DNA from: an uncultured Clostridia bacterium
Lineage (GTDB): Bacteria; Bacillota; Clostridia; Christensenellales; CAG-314
Reading direction: 5' to 3'
NCBI GenBank assembly: GCA_934281515.1
Contig: CAKQXG010000055.1
Coordinates: forward strand, 1 to 12,277
Length of the DNA: 12,277 nucleotides
Translations under genes and position numbers: made by a program
Shown here: positions 1-6,502 of the stretch, piece by piece
Layout of the letters: each line of letters opens with the position of its first letter
Numbering within the stretch: position 1 is the first letter of the stretch
The notes under the pieces: generated by a model
What the model saw: the letters and a program-made list of their open reading frames with translations, nothing else
Databases searched by the model: none
What the model was told of the DNA's origin: nothing

Positions 1-221
1 GCCTGAAGCTGAGAAAAGGAGTTTTTTTCTCCGTTTTTTCTTGTTCCTTTTTCTTTGAAGAGCGCAAAAAACGTTTTTGAAAGCCAGAGCGGAAGTTTTG
101 AAATTTGAAAAAAGCGCAGTCTCACCGTGTAATAAATTCCGACCGAGATGATAAGAATCAGTGTCGGTGTTCCCCAAACGGCGGAGCTTATCTTTTCGGT
201 TGCGGCAAAAAGTTCATTCAT
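1..221 (-). CDS. Sodium:alanine symporter (AGCS family), N-terminal fragment
   Basis: This is the first 73 codons of a minus-strand gene whose remainder lies beyond the left edge. AGCS proteins are inner-membrane permeases that bring in alanine or glycine with sodium ions. The protein begins MNELFAATEKISSAVWGTP, then has a hydrophobic stretch (about residues 19-31, LILIISVGIYYTV), followed by RLRFFQISKLPLW. An N-terminal 'WG.P.L.L....G.Y.T.R..F.Q..K.P' pattern is characteristic of this family. The fragment ends in ...SFSQLQA, matching the start of the conserved 'QA...ALA' helix. The ATG at 221 is preceded by AGGGTG about 7 nt upstream; a second in-frame choice is not evident. It is divergent from thiN with 124 bp between the starts. 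Family assignment is from recognition of this short N-terminus only, so the substrate is unknown. Confidence 0.82.
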   Translation of the reverse strand, partial: MNELFAATEKISSAVWGTPTLILIISVGIYYTVRLRFFQISKLPLWLSKTFFALFKEKGTRKNGEKNSFSQLQ

Positions 222-284
222 ATTTTTTCACCCTTTCAGGAATATACATATGAAACGTCTTTCGCCGGATATGAAATCAAGCGG

Positions 285-313
285 TTGAAAAGAAAAAGAT
301 TTTGTGCTATACT
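285..313 (+). promoter_or_regulatory. Sigma-70-type promoter for thiN (extended -10)
   Basis: A -35 box TTGAAA (285-290), a 17-nt spacer and a -10 box TATACT (308-313) are visible, with TG one base upstream of the -10 (305-306), the extended -10 signature. The predicted transcript start is near 320, giving a leader of only about 25 nt before the thiN ATG at 346. The assignment rests on sequence match and position. Confidence 0.75.
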
Positions 314-345
314 CCTATCGAAAAAATATTCCATCGGGTGAGAAA

Positions 346-963
346 ATGAAAACTTGTTATATTATTGCCGCCGGAGAAAGCGGAAAAATCGAAATTGAAA
401 AAGGAAAAAACGATTATGTGATCTGTGCCGACGCAGGTTATCTGAAGGCGATTGAATGCGGAATCACTCCTGACCTTGTTGTCGGAGACTTTGATTCCCT
501 CGGACGGATTCCGGAACTTGAAAACATTGATGTTCACCCGGCCGAAAAGGACGAAACGGACACTTTTCTTGCCCTCACCTGCGGAATGGAAAGAGGGTAC
601 GGCAATTTCATGATTTTCGGCGCTCTCGGCGGACGGCTCGATCACACGTTCGCAAACCTCCAGCTTTTGAAATACCTTTGCGAAAAAAACGTAAGCTGCA
701 CTCTCGTTTCGGAGAGGGAAACCGTGACGGCAATCAAAAATTCCTCCTTTTCTTTTCCCGAGGGCGAAAGGGGAACGGTTTCGGTCTTTTCGCTTTCGGA
801 CGAGTCGAAGGGCGTTTTTGAACGGGGATTTAAATATACGCTTGAAAATGCCGTCCTGACCTCGTCATTTCCGCTCGGAGTCAGCAACGAGCTGACGGGC
901 GAGGGCGGAGAAATTTCGGTTTCCGACGGCGTGCTGATGATAATTAAGGAAAAGAGCGTTTGA
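346..963 (+). CDS. thiN: Thiamine pyrophosphokinase
   Basis: Cytoplasmic enzyme that transfers pyrophosphate from ATP to thiamine, making the cofactor thiamine diphosphate. The 205-residue product has the usual family length (about 210). The catalytic domain shows CADAG (27-31), GDFDS (47-51), an acidic DETDT motif (69-73) and GALGGRLDH (92-100), the metal and ATP-binding core. The C-terminal beta-rich thiamine-binding domain includes GVSNE (178-182) and ends VLMIIKEKSV. I chose ATG 346 because GGTGAG lies just upstream and the homologous start (hydrophobic strand YIIAAG) follows at once; an upstream in-frame ATG at 304 would overlap the promoter. The gene stands alone, divergent from the AGCS symporter and convergent with the GDPD fragment. 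No TPP riboswitch is visible in the short leader. Confidence 0.93.
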   Translation: MKTCYIIAAGESGKIEIEKGKNDYVICADAGYLKAIECGITPDLVVGDFDSLGRIPELENIDVHPAEKDETDTFLALTCGMERGYGNFMIFGALGGRLDHTFANLQLLKYLCEKNVSCTLVSERETVTAIKNSSFSFPEGERGTVSVFSLSDESKGVFERGFKYTLENAVLTSSFPLGVSNELTGEGGEISVSDGVLMIIKEKSV

Positions 964-998
964 AAACCGCTTAAAACAGAAAAAAACGGAAAATTAAA

Positions 999-1049
999 AA
1001 AGCTATAATTCCCGTGCGGTTTGTGTTGCCGCTTGAGAATTATAGCTTT
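999..1049. terminator. Bidirectional rho-independent terminator
   Basis: A perfect 13-bp inverted repeat (999-1011 with 1037-1049) encloses a 25-nt loop that itself has a small GCGG/CCGC stem (1016-1019 with 1029-1032). Reading plus, it ends in TTTCCTTTT after thiN. Reading minus, it is followed by a T-rich tract (1000 downward) after the GDPD stop. It therefore serves both convergent genes. Confidence 0.88.
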
Positions 1050-1060
1050 CCTTTTGAAGA

Positions 1061-2551
1061 TTAAAAGCTGTGCTTTTCAATCACGCCTTTTGTAACATCC
1101 GGATAGTTGGTAATGATTCCGTCAACGCCGCAGCGAATCATTTTTTCAATGTCTCTGACCGAGTTGACCGTCCATGTGTTGACAATGAGGCCGGCTTCGT
1201 GAGCCTCGTAAACATATTTTTCGTTGACAAAAACGTTCTGCGGATGAAGGGCGTCAACGCAAAGCTCTTTTGCAACCTCAACCGAACGGCGAAGCATCGG
1301 GATTGCGGTCTTTCTGTTCACGCTGTATAAAAAGCCGGTTTTGCAGGTTTCGTCAATCTGTTTTGCTTCAACGAGAAGCTTCGGGTCAAAACTTGAAATG
1401 AGAAGTTTTTCAAAAAGTCCGTGTTCTTTGACGAGGCGGATCGTTTCGCTGACGATTGCGGTTTCGTTTTCTTTCGGGCTTTTGAGCTCAATGTTTAGAA
1501 CGGAAATGTCCGATGTTTCAACGAGAGAAAGAAATTCGTCCATCGTTGGAATTCTTGTTCCGGCAAAACGCGGGCTGAAATATGAGCCGAAGTCATATTT
1601 TTTCAGCTCGGAAAGAGTCATTTGAGAAATGCTTCCCTTTCCGTCAGAGGTGCTGTCGATGGTGTAATTGGCACTGTCTTTGCCTGTCAGACGCATGTTT
1701 TGCAGTGTAACTTGTTTGTTGTTGCCGACGTTGCGATCGATAAACTGTGCCTTGTCGAATGTCAGCTCGACCCGGTCTCCTGGGCGCACGCCGTTAAGCG
1801 TTACTTGAGTGTTATCGACATCGGTCGTACGGTCGTATTGTTTGGCTATGTCTACCGTCAGCTTGCGCGGAAGAACGGTTACAGTGCCGTTGACGTACTC
1901 GGTTTCGTAGTCCTTGTAACAACATTCTTTGTCAAAGTCCACCGTGTAAGTGCCTACCGGTAGTGGCTTGTCGTTACAACAATCGAATACAGTGCCGTCC
2001 TCGGCAGTCAGTCGGCAACAACCGTCGTAGCACATATCCTCGCGACAGTCATCGCAAACATAGCCGCTGCAGTCGAAATCGAAGTCGGGCGTTTCGCCGT
2101 AGGCGATTGTCATTGTAGGCGCAGTCAACGTCAGTCGGGGCGCACCAACCCAAAATACGGCGTTTTGAGTGTACTTGTCGCCTATGCGCGCTTGCAGGTT
2201 AAGCTGTCCGCAGGCAGGGGGAGCATAGTCAAACGTCAGGTCATCGCCTGCCATATAGTCGTAGCTGTCTACTTCTTCACCGTTGGCATACCATACGATT
2301 TTTGTGCCGTCGGCAACGTCTTTTTCCGGTGTATAGACGAAAGTGCAGGCTGTGCCGCGCTGTAATCGCATGTCGTTTGCCATTGTCAATTCGCCGCCAA
2401 TGCGTCGCATATTGCCCAATGCGGCAAGTAGCGCAAAAAAGATGCCAACAATGACAATTAACGTCAATATGCCTATAACAAGGCTGCTGCGCTCCTCTTT
2501 GTTGGCTTTAACTGTAGTTTGTGGTGCATCGGAAGATTTATCTTTGCTCAT
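1061..2551 (-). CDS. Chimeric reading frame: membrane-anchored MBG/YDG-repeat protein fused to C-terminal GDPD fragment
   Basis: The 496-residue product is two unrelated halves. Residues 1-23 are charged, about 24-45 form one transmembrane helix, and 138-298 resemble MBG/YDG-type extracellular beta domains: KQYDRTTDV at 237-245 corresponds to the YDG signature, and LTGKDSANYTID ends a repeat. Residues 161-211 hold ten cysteines. From about residue 301 (TSDGKGSISQMTLSELKKYD) the sequence is a glycerophosphodiester phosphodiesterase: TRIPTMDEFL (332-341), the metal-site strand LNIELKSP (352-359), ISSFDP (385-390) and DGIITNYPD (477-485). GDPD enzymes hydrolyse glycerophosphodiesters to glycerol-3-phosphate and an alcohol. 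The N-terminal catalytic segment (HRG, the E-x-D strand, the HD dyad) is absent, so the protein should be inactive as a GDPD. ATG 2551 was chosen for its AAGGAGG box six bases upstream. The two parts differ in codon use. Domain calls are firm for GDPD and moderate for MBG/YDG. Confidence 0.75.
   Translation of the reverse strand: MSKDKSSDAPQTTVKANKEERSSLVIGILTLIVIVGIFFALLAALGNMRRIGGELTMANDMRLQRGTACTFVYTPEKDVADGTKIVWYANGEEVDSYDYMAGDDLTFDYAPPACGQLNLQARIGDKYTQNAVFWVGAPRLTLTAPTMTIAYGETPDFDFDCSGYVCDDCREDMCYDGCCRLTAEDGTVFDCCNDKPLPVGTYTVDFDKECCYKDYETEYVNGTVTVLPRKLTVDIAKQYDRTTDVDNTQVTLNGVRPGDRVELTFDKAQFIDRNVGNNKQVTLQNMRLTGKDSANYTIDSTSDGKGSISQMTLSELKKYDFGSYFSPRFAGTRIPTMDEFLSLVETSDISVLNIELKSPKENETAIVSETIRLVKEHGLFEKLLISSFDPKLLVEAKQIDETCKTGFLYSVNRKTAIPMLRRSVEVAKELCVDALHPQNVFVNEKYVYEAHEAGLIVNTWTVNSVRDIEKMIRCGVDGIITNYPDVTKGVIEKHSF
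1643..1665. other. Probable junction between two source sequences
   Basis: Minus-strand codons change here from the MBG/YDG repeat (NYTID, residues 295-299) to the GDPD core (SDGKGS, 302-307). The GDPD family commonly has T-I-D-R-T-(S/T)-D-G at this place, so both parents could share a short stretch such as ACCATCGACAG. Leucine use also shifts. Left of the junction TTG is 0 of 17 in the GDPD part and 1 of 19 in thiN; right of it TTG is 4 of 21 in the N-terminal part and 13 of 31 in prs (hand counts). No target duplication or mobile element is seen. Confidence 0.7.
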
Positions 2552-2723
2552 ACTTTCCTCCTTGTGCCCGAGTGTTTGTGTGTCGGGCAATTTGTTTTGT
2601 GCTAGTATGCGGAGTGCCGTAAGAATTTATTCGTTGATTTCGAAGTGCATGGTATTGAAGAAATTTGTCGATTTTTGTCTAAATTACTTTTCTTTTATAC
2701 TATTTTTCGTCGGGTCGTTTTGC
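2552..2723. other. Intergenic region between the divergent fused frame and prs
   Basis: This A/T-rich spacer separates the minus-strand start at 2551 from the prs promoter at 2724. It carries the minus-strand ribosome-binding site (AAGGAGG, just right of 2551). I see no convincing minus-strand promoter: the best candidates match the consensus poorly. No RNA gene or other repeat is recognised. Confidence 0.5.
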
Positions 2724-2752
2724 TTGACACTTTTGGTTGTCAATACTACAAT
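2724..2752 (+). promoter_or_regulatory. Consensus promoter for prs with overlapping inverted repeats
   Basis: Perfect -35 TTGACA (2724-2729), 17-nt spacer, -10 TACAAT (2747-2752). TTGACA is also the left arm of an inverted repeat with TGTCAA (2738-2743), and a 10-bp palindrome ACAATATTGT (2748-2757) covers the -10 end and the start region. These repeats could be operators, though short palindromes in A/T-rich DNA are common. The predicted start near 2759 leaves a leader of about 100 nt. Confidence 0.8.
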
Positions 2753-2781
2753 ATTGTTGTCGACACGCGCGGGCACGTATT

Positions 2782-2808
2782 GTCGCAAGCTGTAAACGGC
2801 ATTGCGGC
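2782..2808 (+). other. Hairpin in the prs leader RNA
   Basis: GTCGCA (2782-2787) pairs with TGCGGC (2803-2808), and inside it GCTG pairs with CGGC around a TAAA loop, with one small bulge and G-U pairs. It is followed by A then T runs rather than a clean U tract, so it is not a clear terminator. It matches no riboswitch class I can recognise, including the PRPP-binding type. A role in prs control is only a guess. Confidence 0.35.
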
Positions 2809-2858
2809 AGACGTAAAAAATTTTGCCCAAGCGCAAAAATGTCGGACATGGGGGATAT

Positions 2859-3815
2859 ATGCTCAATCAAACGCACGGTGCAATCAAAATTTTTGCAGGC
2901 AACGCCAGTAAGGAATTGGCGGAGCAGATTTGCCAACAGTTGGACTTGCAACTTGGCAAAATCGAAGTAGGCAAGTTCTCCGACGGCGAAACGTCCGTCA
3001 ACATCAAGGAAACCGTTCGCGGTTGCGACGTGTTTGTGGTGCAGTCCACATGCAGTCCCGTCAACGACAACCTGATGGAATTGTTGGTGATTATCGACGC
3101 GCTTAAGCGTGCTTCGGCAGGTCGTATTACGGCGGTTATTCCGTATTTCGGCTATGCTCGCCAGGACCGCAAGGCTCGCGCACGTGACCCTATTTCGGCA
3201 AAGTTGGTCGCAGATATTCTTCAAACGGCAGGCGCAAACCGCGTATTGACGATGGATTTGCACAGCAGTCAGTTGCAAGGTTTCTTCAATGTGCCCGTGG
3301 ACAATCTGATGGGTATGCCACTGCTTGCCAAGTATTTTAAAAAGCAAAACCTCGACGACGACAATCTGATTGTTGTCAGTCCCGACGTAGGCAGTGTTGC
3401 ACGCAGTCGCGCCATGGCAGCCAAGTTTAACGCACCCCTTGCCATCATCGACAAACGCCGTCCCAAAGCCAACGTGATGGAAGTAATGAACATCATCGGC
3501 GATGTAAAAGGCAAAACCTGTCTGATGTTTGACGACATGATTGACACCGCCGGCACCATTACGCAAGGTGCGCAGGCTCTTGCCGACAACGGCGCGGCAA
3601 AAATCATTGCTTGCTGCACACACGCAGTGTTGTCCGGTCCTGCCATCGAACGTTTGCAGGCAAGTCCGCTTACCAAGGTAGTCGTGCTTGATACAATACC
3701 TTTGCCCGACAGTAAGAAGCTGGACAAGATCGAAGTTGTGCCCACATACGCTTTGTTTGCCGAGGCAATCGAGCGCGTATACACCGATCTGCCCGTAAGC
3801 AAACTTTACGAATAG
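2859..3815 (+). CDS. prs: Ribose-phosphate pyrophosphokinase (PRPP synthetase)
   Basis: Makes phosphoribosyl pyrophosphate from ribose-5-phosphate and ATP, the precursor of purines, pyrimidines, NAD, histidine and tryptophan. The product has 318 residues, the normal length for class I enzymes. Visible family motifs are KFSDGE (39-44), YFGYARQDRKARARDPISAK (96-115), DLHSSQLQGFF (133-143), VVSPDVGSVARSRAMA (172-187), the catalytic flexible loop IDKRRPK (197-203) and the PRPP-binding loop FDDMIDTAGTI (224-234). ATG 2859 is preceded by GGGGGA about 4 nt upstream and begins at the usual family position (IKIFAGNASKELA); an in-frame TTG 36 nt upstream lacks a better ribosome-binding site. It is a single-gene unit with its own consensus promoter and a strong terminator. 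Confidence 0.97.
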   Translation: MLNQTHGAIKIFAGNASKELAEQICQQLDLQLGKIEVGKFSDGETSVNIKETVRGCDVFVVQSTCSPVNDNLMELLVIIDALKRASAGRITAVIPYFGYARQDRKARARDPISAKLVADILQTAGANRVLTMDLHSSQLQGFFNVPVDNLMGMPLLAKYFKKQNLDDDNLIVVSPDVGSVARSRAMAAKFNAPLAIIDKRRPKANVMEVMNIIGDVKGKTCLMFDDMIDTAGTITQGAQALADNGAAKIIACCTHAVLSGPAIERLQASPLTKVVVLDTIPLPDSKKLDKIEVVPTYALFAEAIERVYTDLPVSKLYE

Positions 3816-3821
3816 TATTTT

Positions 3822-3850
3822 GGGGTTGCGTAATGCAACCCCTTTTTGTT
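3822..3850 (+). terminator. Rho-independent terminator of prs
   Basis: GGGGTTGC (3822-3829), a 5-nt loop, then GCAACCCC (3835-3842): a perfect 8-bp GC-rich stem seven bases after the prs stop. It is followed by TTTTTGTTT. Confidence 0.95.
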
Positions 3851-3912
3851 TCTGTGACAAATACTGCGACGTAGGACTTTATTCGACATCTTTCGACTGC
3901 CTTGTATTTTTT

Positions 3913-3936
3913 TTGACCTTGTGTCAAGTGTACAAT
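3913..3936 (+). promoter_or_regulatory. Inverted repeat with -10-like box upstream of trxB-like gene
   Basis: TTGAC (3913-3917) and GTCAA (3923-3927) form a 5-bp inverted repeat, followed three bases later by TACAAT (3931-3936). The order GTCAA-N3-TACAAT is the same as in the prs promoter, but here TTGACC to TACAAT is only 12 nt, too short for a standard promoter. It may be an operator, or a -10 with a poor -35. This is the only promoter-like signal seen in the 150 bp before the gene. Confidence 0.4.
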
Positions 3937-4003
3937 GGTGGTGAGAGCATTGCAAGGAAAAGACGCGCATATAAATTGCCAGCGCGACAAACCAAGGAGA
4001 AAT

Positions 4004-4885
4004 ATGAAAAAGATTGCAATTGTCGGCGGCGGTGTTGCCGCTATGAGTGCGGCTGTATATGCTGCCAGAGGTAATGCGCAAATCACGATGTTTGCCCCTT
4101 ATGGTCTGGGTGGATTGGTTGCGACAATCGACCGCATTGACAACTTCCCGTCCTATCCGTCGGTGGACGGTTGGACGTTGGCACAAAACTTTGTACAACA
4201 GGTTAAAGCGCTTGACGTACAAGTGGTGCGTGAGCGTGTGCTGTCTCTTGACAAATCGGACGATGGTTTTGCCGTTGCTACCGACAAAAGTGTTTATACA
4301 TTCGACCTCGTTATCGTCGCAAGCGGCACAGCCCACAACAAACTTGGTTTTGAGGTCGATTGGGTCGGGCGCGGCGTAAGTTACTGCGCTACATGTGACG
4401 GCAACTTTTTCCGCGGCAAAAACGTCGCGGTGGTGGGCGGAGGCGGACAAGCCGTGCGCGAAGCCGACTATCTGGCGCAGATCGCTGCGCATGTATATGT
4501 GGTGTGTCCGTCTGCTCAACCGACTGCCGATTTGACGGCGATTGCTGAATTGACAAGCAAACAAAATGTACAAGTTGTATGTAATTCTGTTGCGGTCGGC
4601 ATCGTGGGCAGCGATACCGTTGAGGGGCTGGACGTCGTGACCGACGGCGTTGCGGGACATTTGTCCGTTTCGGCGGTGTTTGTGGCTGTAGGTGCGGTGC
4701 CTGTGACGGACTTCGTACACGTCGACGGAGTGTTGGACAACAAAGGCTACGTAATTGTAGACGGTCATGCGGAGACGTCTGTCAAAGGATTGTTTGCGGC
4801 AGGCGATGTAACAAACGGACCGTTGAAACAGATTGTAACGGCTTGCTCCGACGGCGCAAAAGCAGGACTGTTTGCATTGAAATAA
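4004..4885 (+). CDS. trxB: Thioredoxin-reductase-like flavoprotein (CxxC disulfide reductase)
   Basis: FAD-containing cytoplasmic disulfide reductase of the low-molecular-weight TrxB type, which passes electrons to thioredoxin. The redox pair is CATC (128-131) in SYCATCDG. The FAD-binding motif near the N-terminus is IAIVGGGVAAMSAA, where the third glycine of GxGxxG is alanine. The second nucleotide-binding motif is VVGGGGQAV (143-151), and GLFAAGDV (262-269) is the C-terminal FAD site. At 293 residues it is slightly shorter than typical TrxB (about 310). The HRRxxxR element that binds the NADPH 2'-phosphate is replaced by VCPSAQPTA (167-175), so the electron donor may not be NADPH. ATG 4004 has AAGGAGA (3994-4000) upstream. 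It is monocistronic by position. Identity as a TrxB-family member is firm; physiological partner and donor are not. Confidence 0.88.
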   Translation: MKKIAIVGGGVAAMSAAVYAARGNAQITMFAPYGLGGLVATIDRIDNFPSYPSVDGWTLAQNFVQQVKALDVQVVRERVLSLDKSDDGFAVATDKSVYTFDLVIVASGTAHNKLGFEVDWVGRGVSYCATCDGNFFRGKNVAVVGGGGQAVREADYLAQIAAHVYVVCPSAQPTADLTAIAELTSKQNVQVVCNSVAVGIVGSDTVEGLDVVTDGVAGHLSVSAVFVAVGAVPVTDFVHVDGVLDNKGYVIVDGHAETSVKGLFAAGDVTNGPLKQIVTACSDGAKAGLFALK

Positions 4886-4914
4886 TTGATACGTATCAGG
4901 AATTTGCTTACAAA
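4886..4914 (+). promoter_or_regulatory. Putative glmM promoter / motif shared with the dnaX upstream region
   Basis: TTGATA (4886-4891), 17-nt spacer, TACAAA (4909-4914), starting one base after the trxB stop. A perfect 12-bp palindrome TGATACGTATCA (4887-4898) overlaps the -35 box. The whole segment aligns with 11701-11730 at about 25 of 30 columns. The predicted start near 4921 leaves a leader of about 170 nt, in which no further structure is recognised. Confidence 0.5.
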
Positions 4915-5090
4915 ATTGTATTGACGTAACAAAAAATGCTTGCGACTGTGTAACCCGACAACGAAAGACAATACGGACAAAAATAGAAAACCGAACTTTA
5001 ACCCGGTCGTTGCCGAACCATTCGTGACGACGGAGTTTACAAATATTCCTACCAAAGAAAAGCCAAACAAAAAATTAGCGGAGGTTTGTC

Positions 5091-6386
5091 ATGAACTTTG
5101 GTACGGATGGTATACGCGGAACTTACGGCAGTACTATCGATGACGGTACTGCCTATTTGTTAGGGCGCAGTCTTGCGCTTGTCGGTGGCGACGACTGCCC
5201 GATTGTGGTCATTGCACGAGACACTCGAGCTTCGGGCGAAAAATTGAGCGGCGCACTTGCGGCAGGCGTGTACGAGGGCGGCGGCAACGTCATTAACCTT
5301 GGAATATTGCCTACCAATGCGGTGGCGCATTTTACTCGCAAATTCGGCGCTGACTTCGGCGTAATGGTGACAGCAAGTCACAATCCGCCTTGCGACAACG
5401 GACTTAAAGTGTTCGATCGCTATGGCGTAAAGTTGTGCGGACGGCAACAAAAAGTCGTATCCGCGCTGATGGACGCTGTACCGATGCCCGACAAAGTGCC
5501 GCATGTTTGCGAGCCTGTCTTTTACGACATAGACAATGTCTATCGCGATGACGTGGTGCGAGCCGTGGGCGCAAACCTTGCCGATATGTCCGTTGCGTTG
5601 GACTGTTGTTACGGCGCAAGCTATCGCGCGGCATCGGCAGTGTTCGGCGCGGCAGGGGCAAACGTTACTGTGTTTAACGCGAAACCATGCGGTGAAAAAA
5701 TCAATGTAGAATGTGGCGCAACATGTCCGCAAAACCTGTTGCAACTGGTTGCTCGGTGCAAAGATTTACCTCAATTGTCTTTTGCTTTCGACGGAGATTG
5801 CGACCGATTGCTTGTTGCCGAGGGGGACAAAATCGTTCCTAACGGCAAGGTGTATTTTGCTATTTGTCGCTACTTGTCGGAAACTGGCAAACTTGTCGGC
5901 AATGCGGCGGTAGGCACAATCTTGACCAACGGGGGTGTGGAGCAGTCCCTCAATCGGCGAGGTATAAAACTTGTTCGTACCGATGTCGGCGATCAAAACG
6001 TGTTTGCCGCAATGGCGAAGCGCGGACTTAATTTTGGCGGAGAGGAAAGCGGACACTATTTGCTTACCGACTACGCAACGAGCAGCGACGCACTTATAAA
6101 CGCACTGTTTGTGGCAAATATTTACAAGCAGTGCGGCAGTCTGTTTGAATACACGTCGGAGTGTGACGAAACGCCTAGTGTGCTACAAAGCGTTGTTGTA
6201 GGTGACGCTTTTGATACTTTAACCGCCGCAGTATTGGCAGACGAGTCGCAGCGCGTGCAACGTTTGTACCCGGATTGCAGACTTGTCCTGCGCAAAAGCG
6301 GTACCGAACGTAAACTTCGGATTTATGCCGAAGGAGAGCAAGCCGAAGCGGCGGCGCAGGAAGTGGCGACGACATTCTGCAAGTAG
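5091..6386 (+). CDS. glmM: Phosphoglucosamine mutase
   Basis: Interconverts glucosamine-6-phosphate and glucosamine-1-phosphate, the step leading to UDP-GlcNAc for peptidoglycan. It is a member of the alpha-D-phosphohexomutase family. The N-terminus FGTDGIRG (3-10) is diagnostic of GlmM. The phosphoserine loop is TASHNP (94-99, Ser96), the metal loop DGDCDR (234-239, with Cys where Ala is usual), the sugar-specificity loop GGEESGH (316-322) and the phosphate-binding loop RKSGTERKLR (401-410, where GlmM usually has SGTEP). At 431 residues it is a little short of the usual 445. GCGGAGG (5078-5084) lies six bases before ATG 5091. Sixteen cysteines is an unusually high count. It is a single-gene unit between the 4886 motif and a terminator. 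The family is certain and the GlmM assignment very likely, though no mutase substrate can be proved by motif alone. Confidence 0.94.
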   Translation: MNFGTDGIRGTYGSTIDDGTAYLLGRSLALVGGDDCPIVVIARDTRASGEKLSGALAAGVYEGGGNVINLGILPTNAVAHFTRKFGADFGVMVTASHNPPCDNGLKVFDRYGVKLCGRQQKVVSALMDAVPMPDKVPHVCEPVFYDIDNVYRDDVVRAVGANLADMSVALDCCYGASYRAASAVFGAAGANVTVFNAKPCGEKINVECGATCPQNLLQLVARCKDLPQLSFAFDGDCDRLLVAEGDKIVPNGKVYFAICRYLSETGKLVGNAAVGTILTNGGVEQSLNRRGIKLVRTDVGDQNVFAAMAKRGLNFGGEESGHYLLTDYATSSDALINALFVANIYKQCGSLFEYTSECDETPSVLQSVVVGDAFDTLTAAVLADESQRVQRLYPDCRLVLRKSGTERKLRIYAEGEQAEAAAQEVATTFCK

Positions 6387-6403
6387 CAAACAACTTAATG
6401 ATT

Positions 6404-6453
6404 ACGCGAACGTCAGGTCGGGTCCGGCCAAGCAAATGACGTTTGCGTTTTTT
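6404..6453 (+). terminator. Rho-independent terminator of glmM
   Basis: An 11-bp stem pairs 6404-6414 with 6438-6448 (one G-U pair), with a 23-nt loop that could fold further (GGTC...GGCC), followed by TTTTTT (6448-6453). It lies 18 bases after the glmM stop. Confidence 0.85.
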
Positions 6454-6465
6454 ATGTCCAAAAAC

Positions 6466-6494
6466 TTGAAAAAAATATTATTATAGTATATAAT
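6466..6494 (+). promoter_or_regulatory. Consensus promoter for nth, implying a leaderless mRNA
   Basis: TTGAAA (6466-6471), 17-nt spacer, perfect TATAAT (6489-6494). The expected transcript start falls at about 6501-6503, and the nth ATG is at 6503. No Shine-Dalgarno sequence fits between the -10 box and the ATG. Confidence 0.85.
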
Positions 6495-6502
6495 AAAACA
6501 GT

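Noticed and set aside
222..345. A minus-strand promoter for the AGCS symporter
   Set aside because: Candidate boxes such as TATATT have no acceptable -35 at 16-18 nt, so no call is made.
2759..2858. A riboswitch in the prs leader
   Set aside because: Only one modest hairpin is visible, and no conserved purine, PRPP or guanidine riboswitch core could be matched by eye.
2700..3860. A 386-codon open frame on the minus strand across prs
   Set aside because: It lies antisense to prs, whose motifs are complete; the translation is rich in His and Cys with no domain pattern, as expected for a shadow of this codon use.
3806..4768. A 320-codon open frame on the minus strand across trxB
   Set aside because: It is antisense to a gene with clear CATC and nucleotide-binding motifs; its composition is that of a reverse shadow.
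4915..5090. A small RNA or ribozyme in the glmM leader
   Set aside because: No stable hairpin or glmS-type core is seen; the stretch is A/C-rich and looks unstructured.
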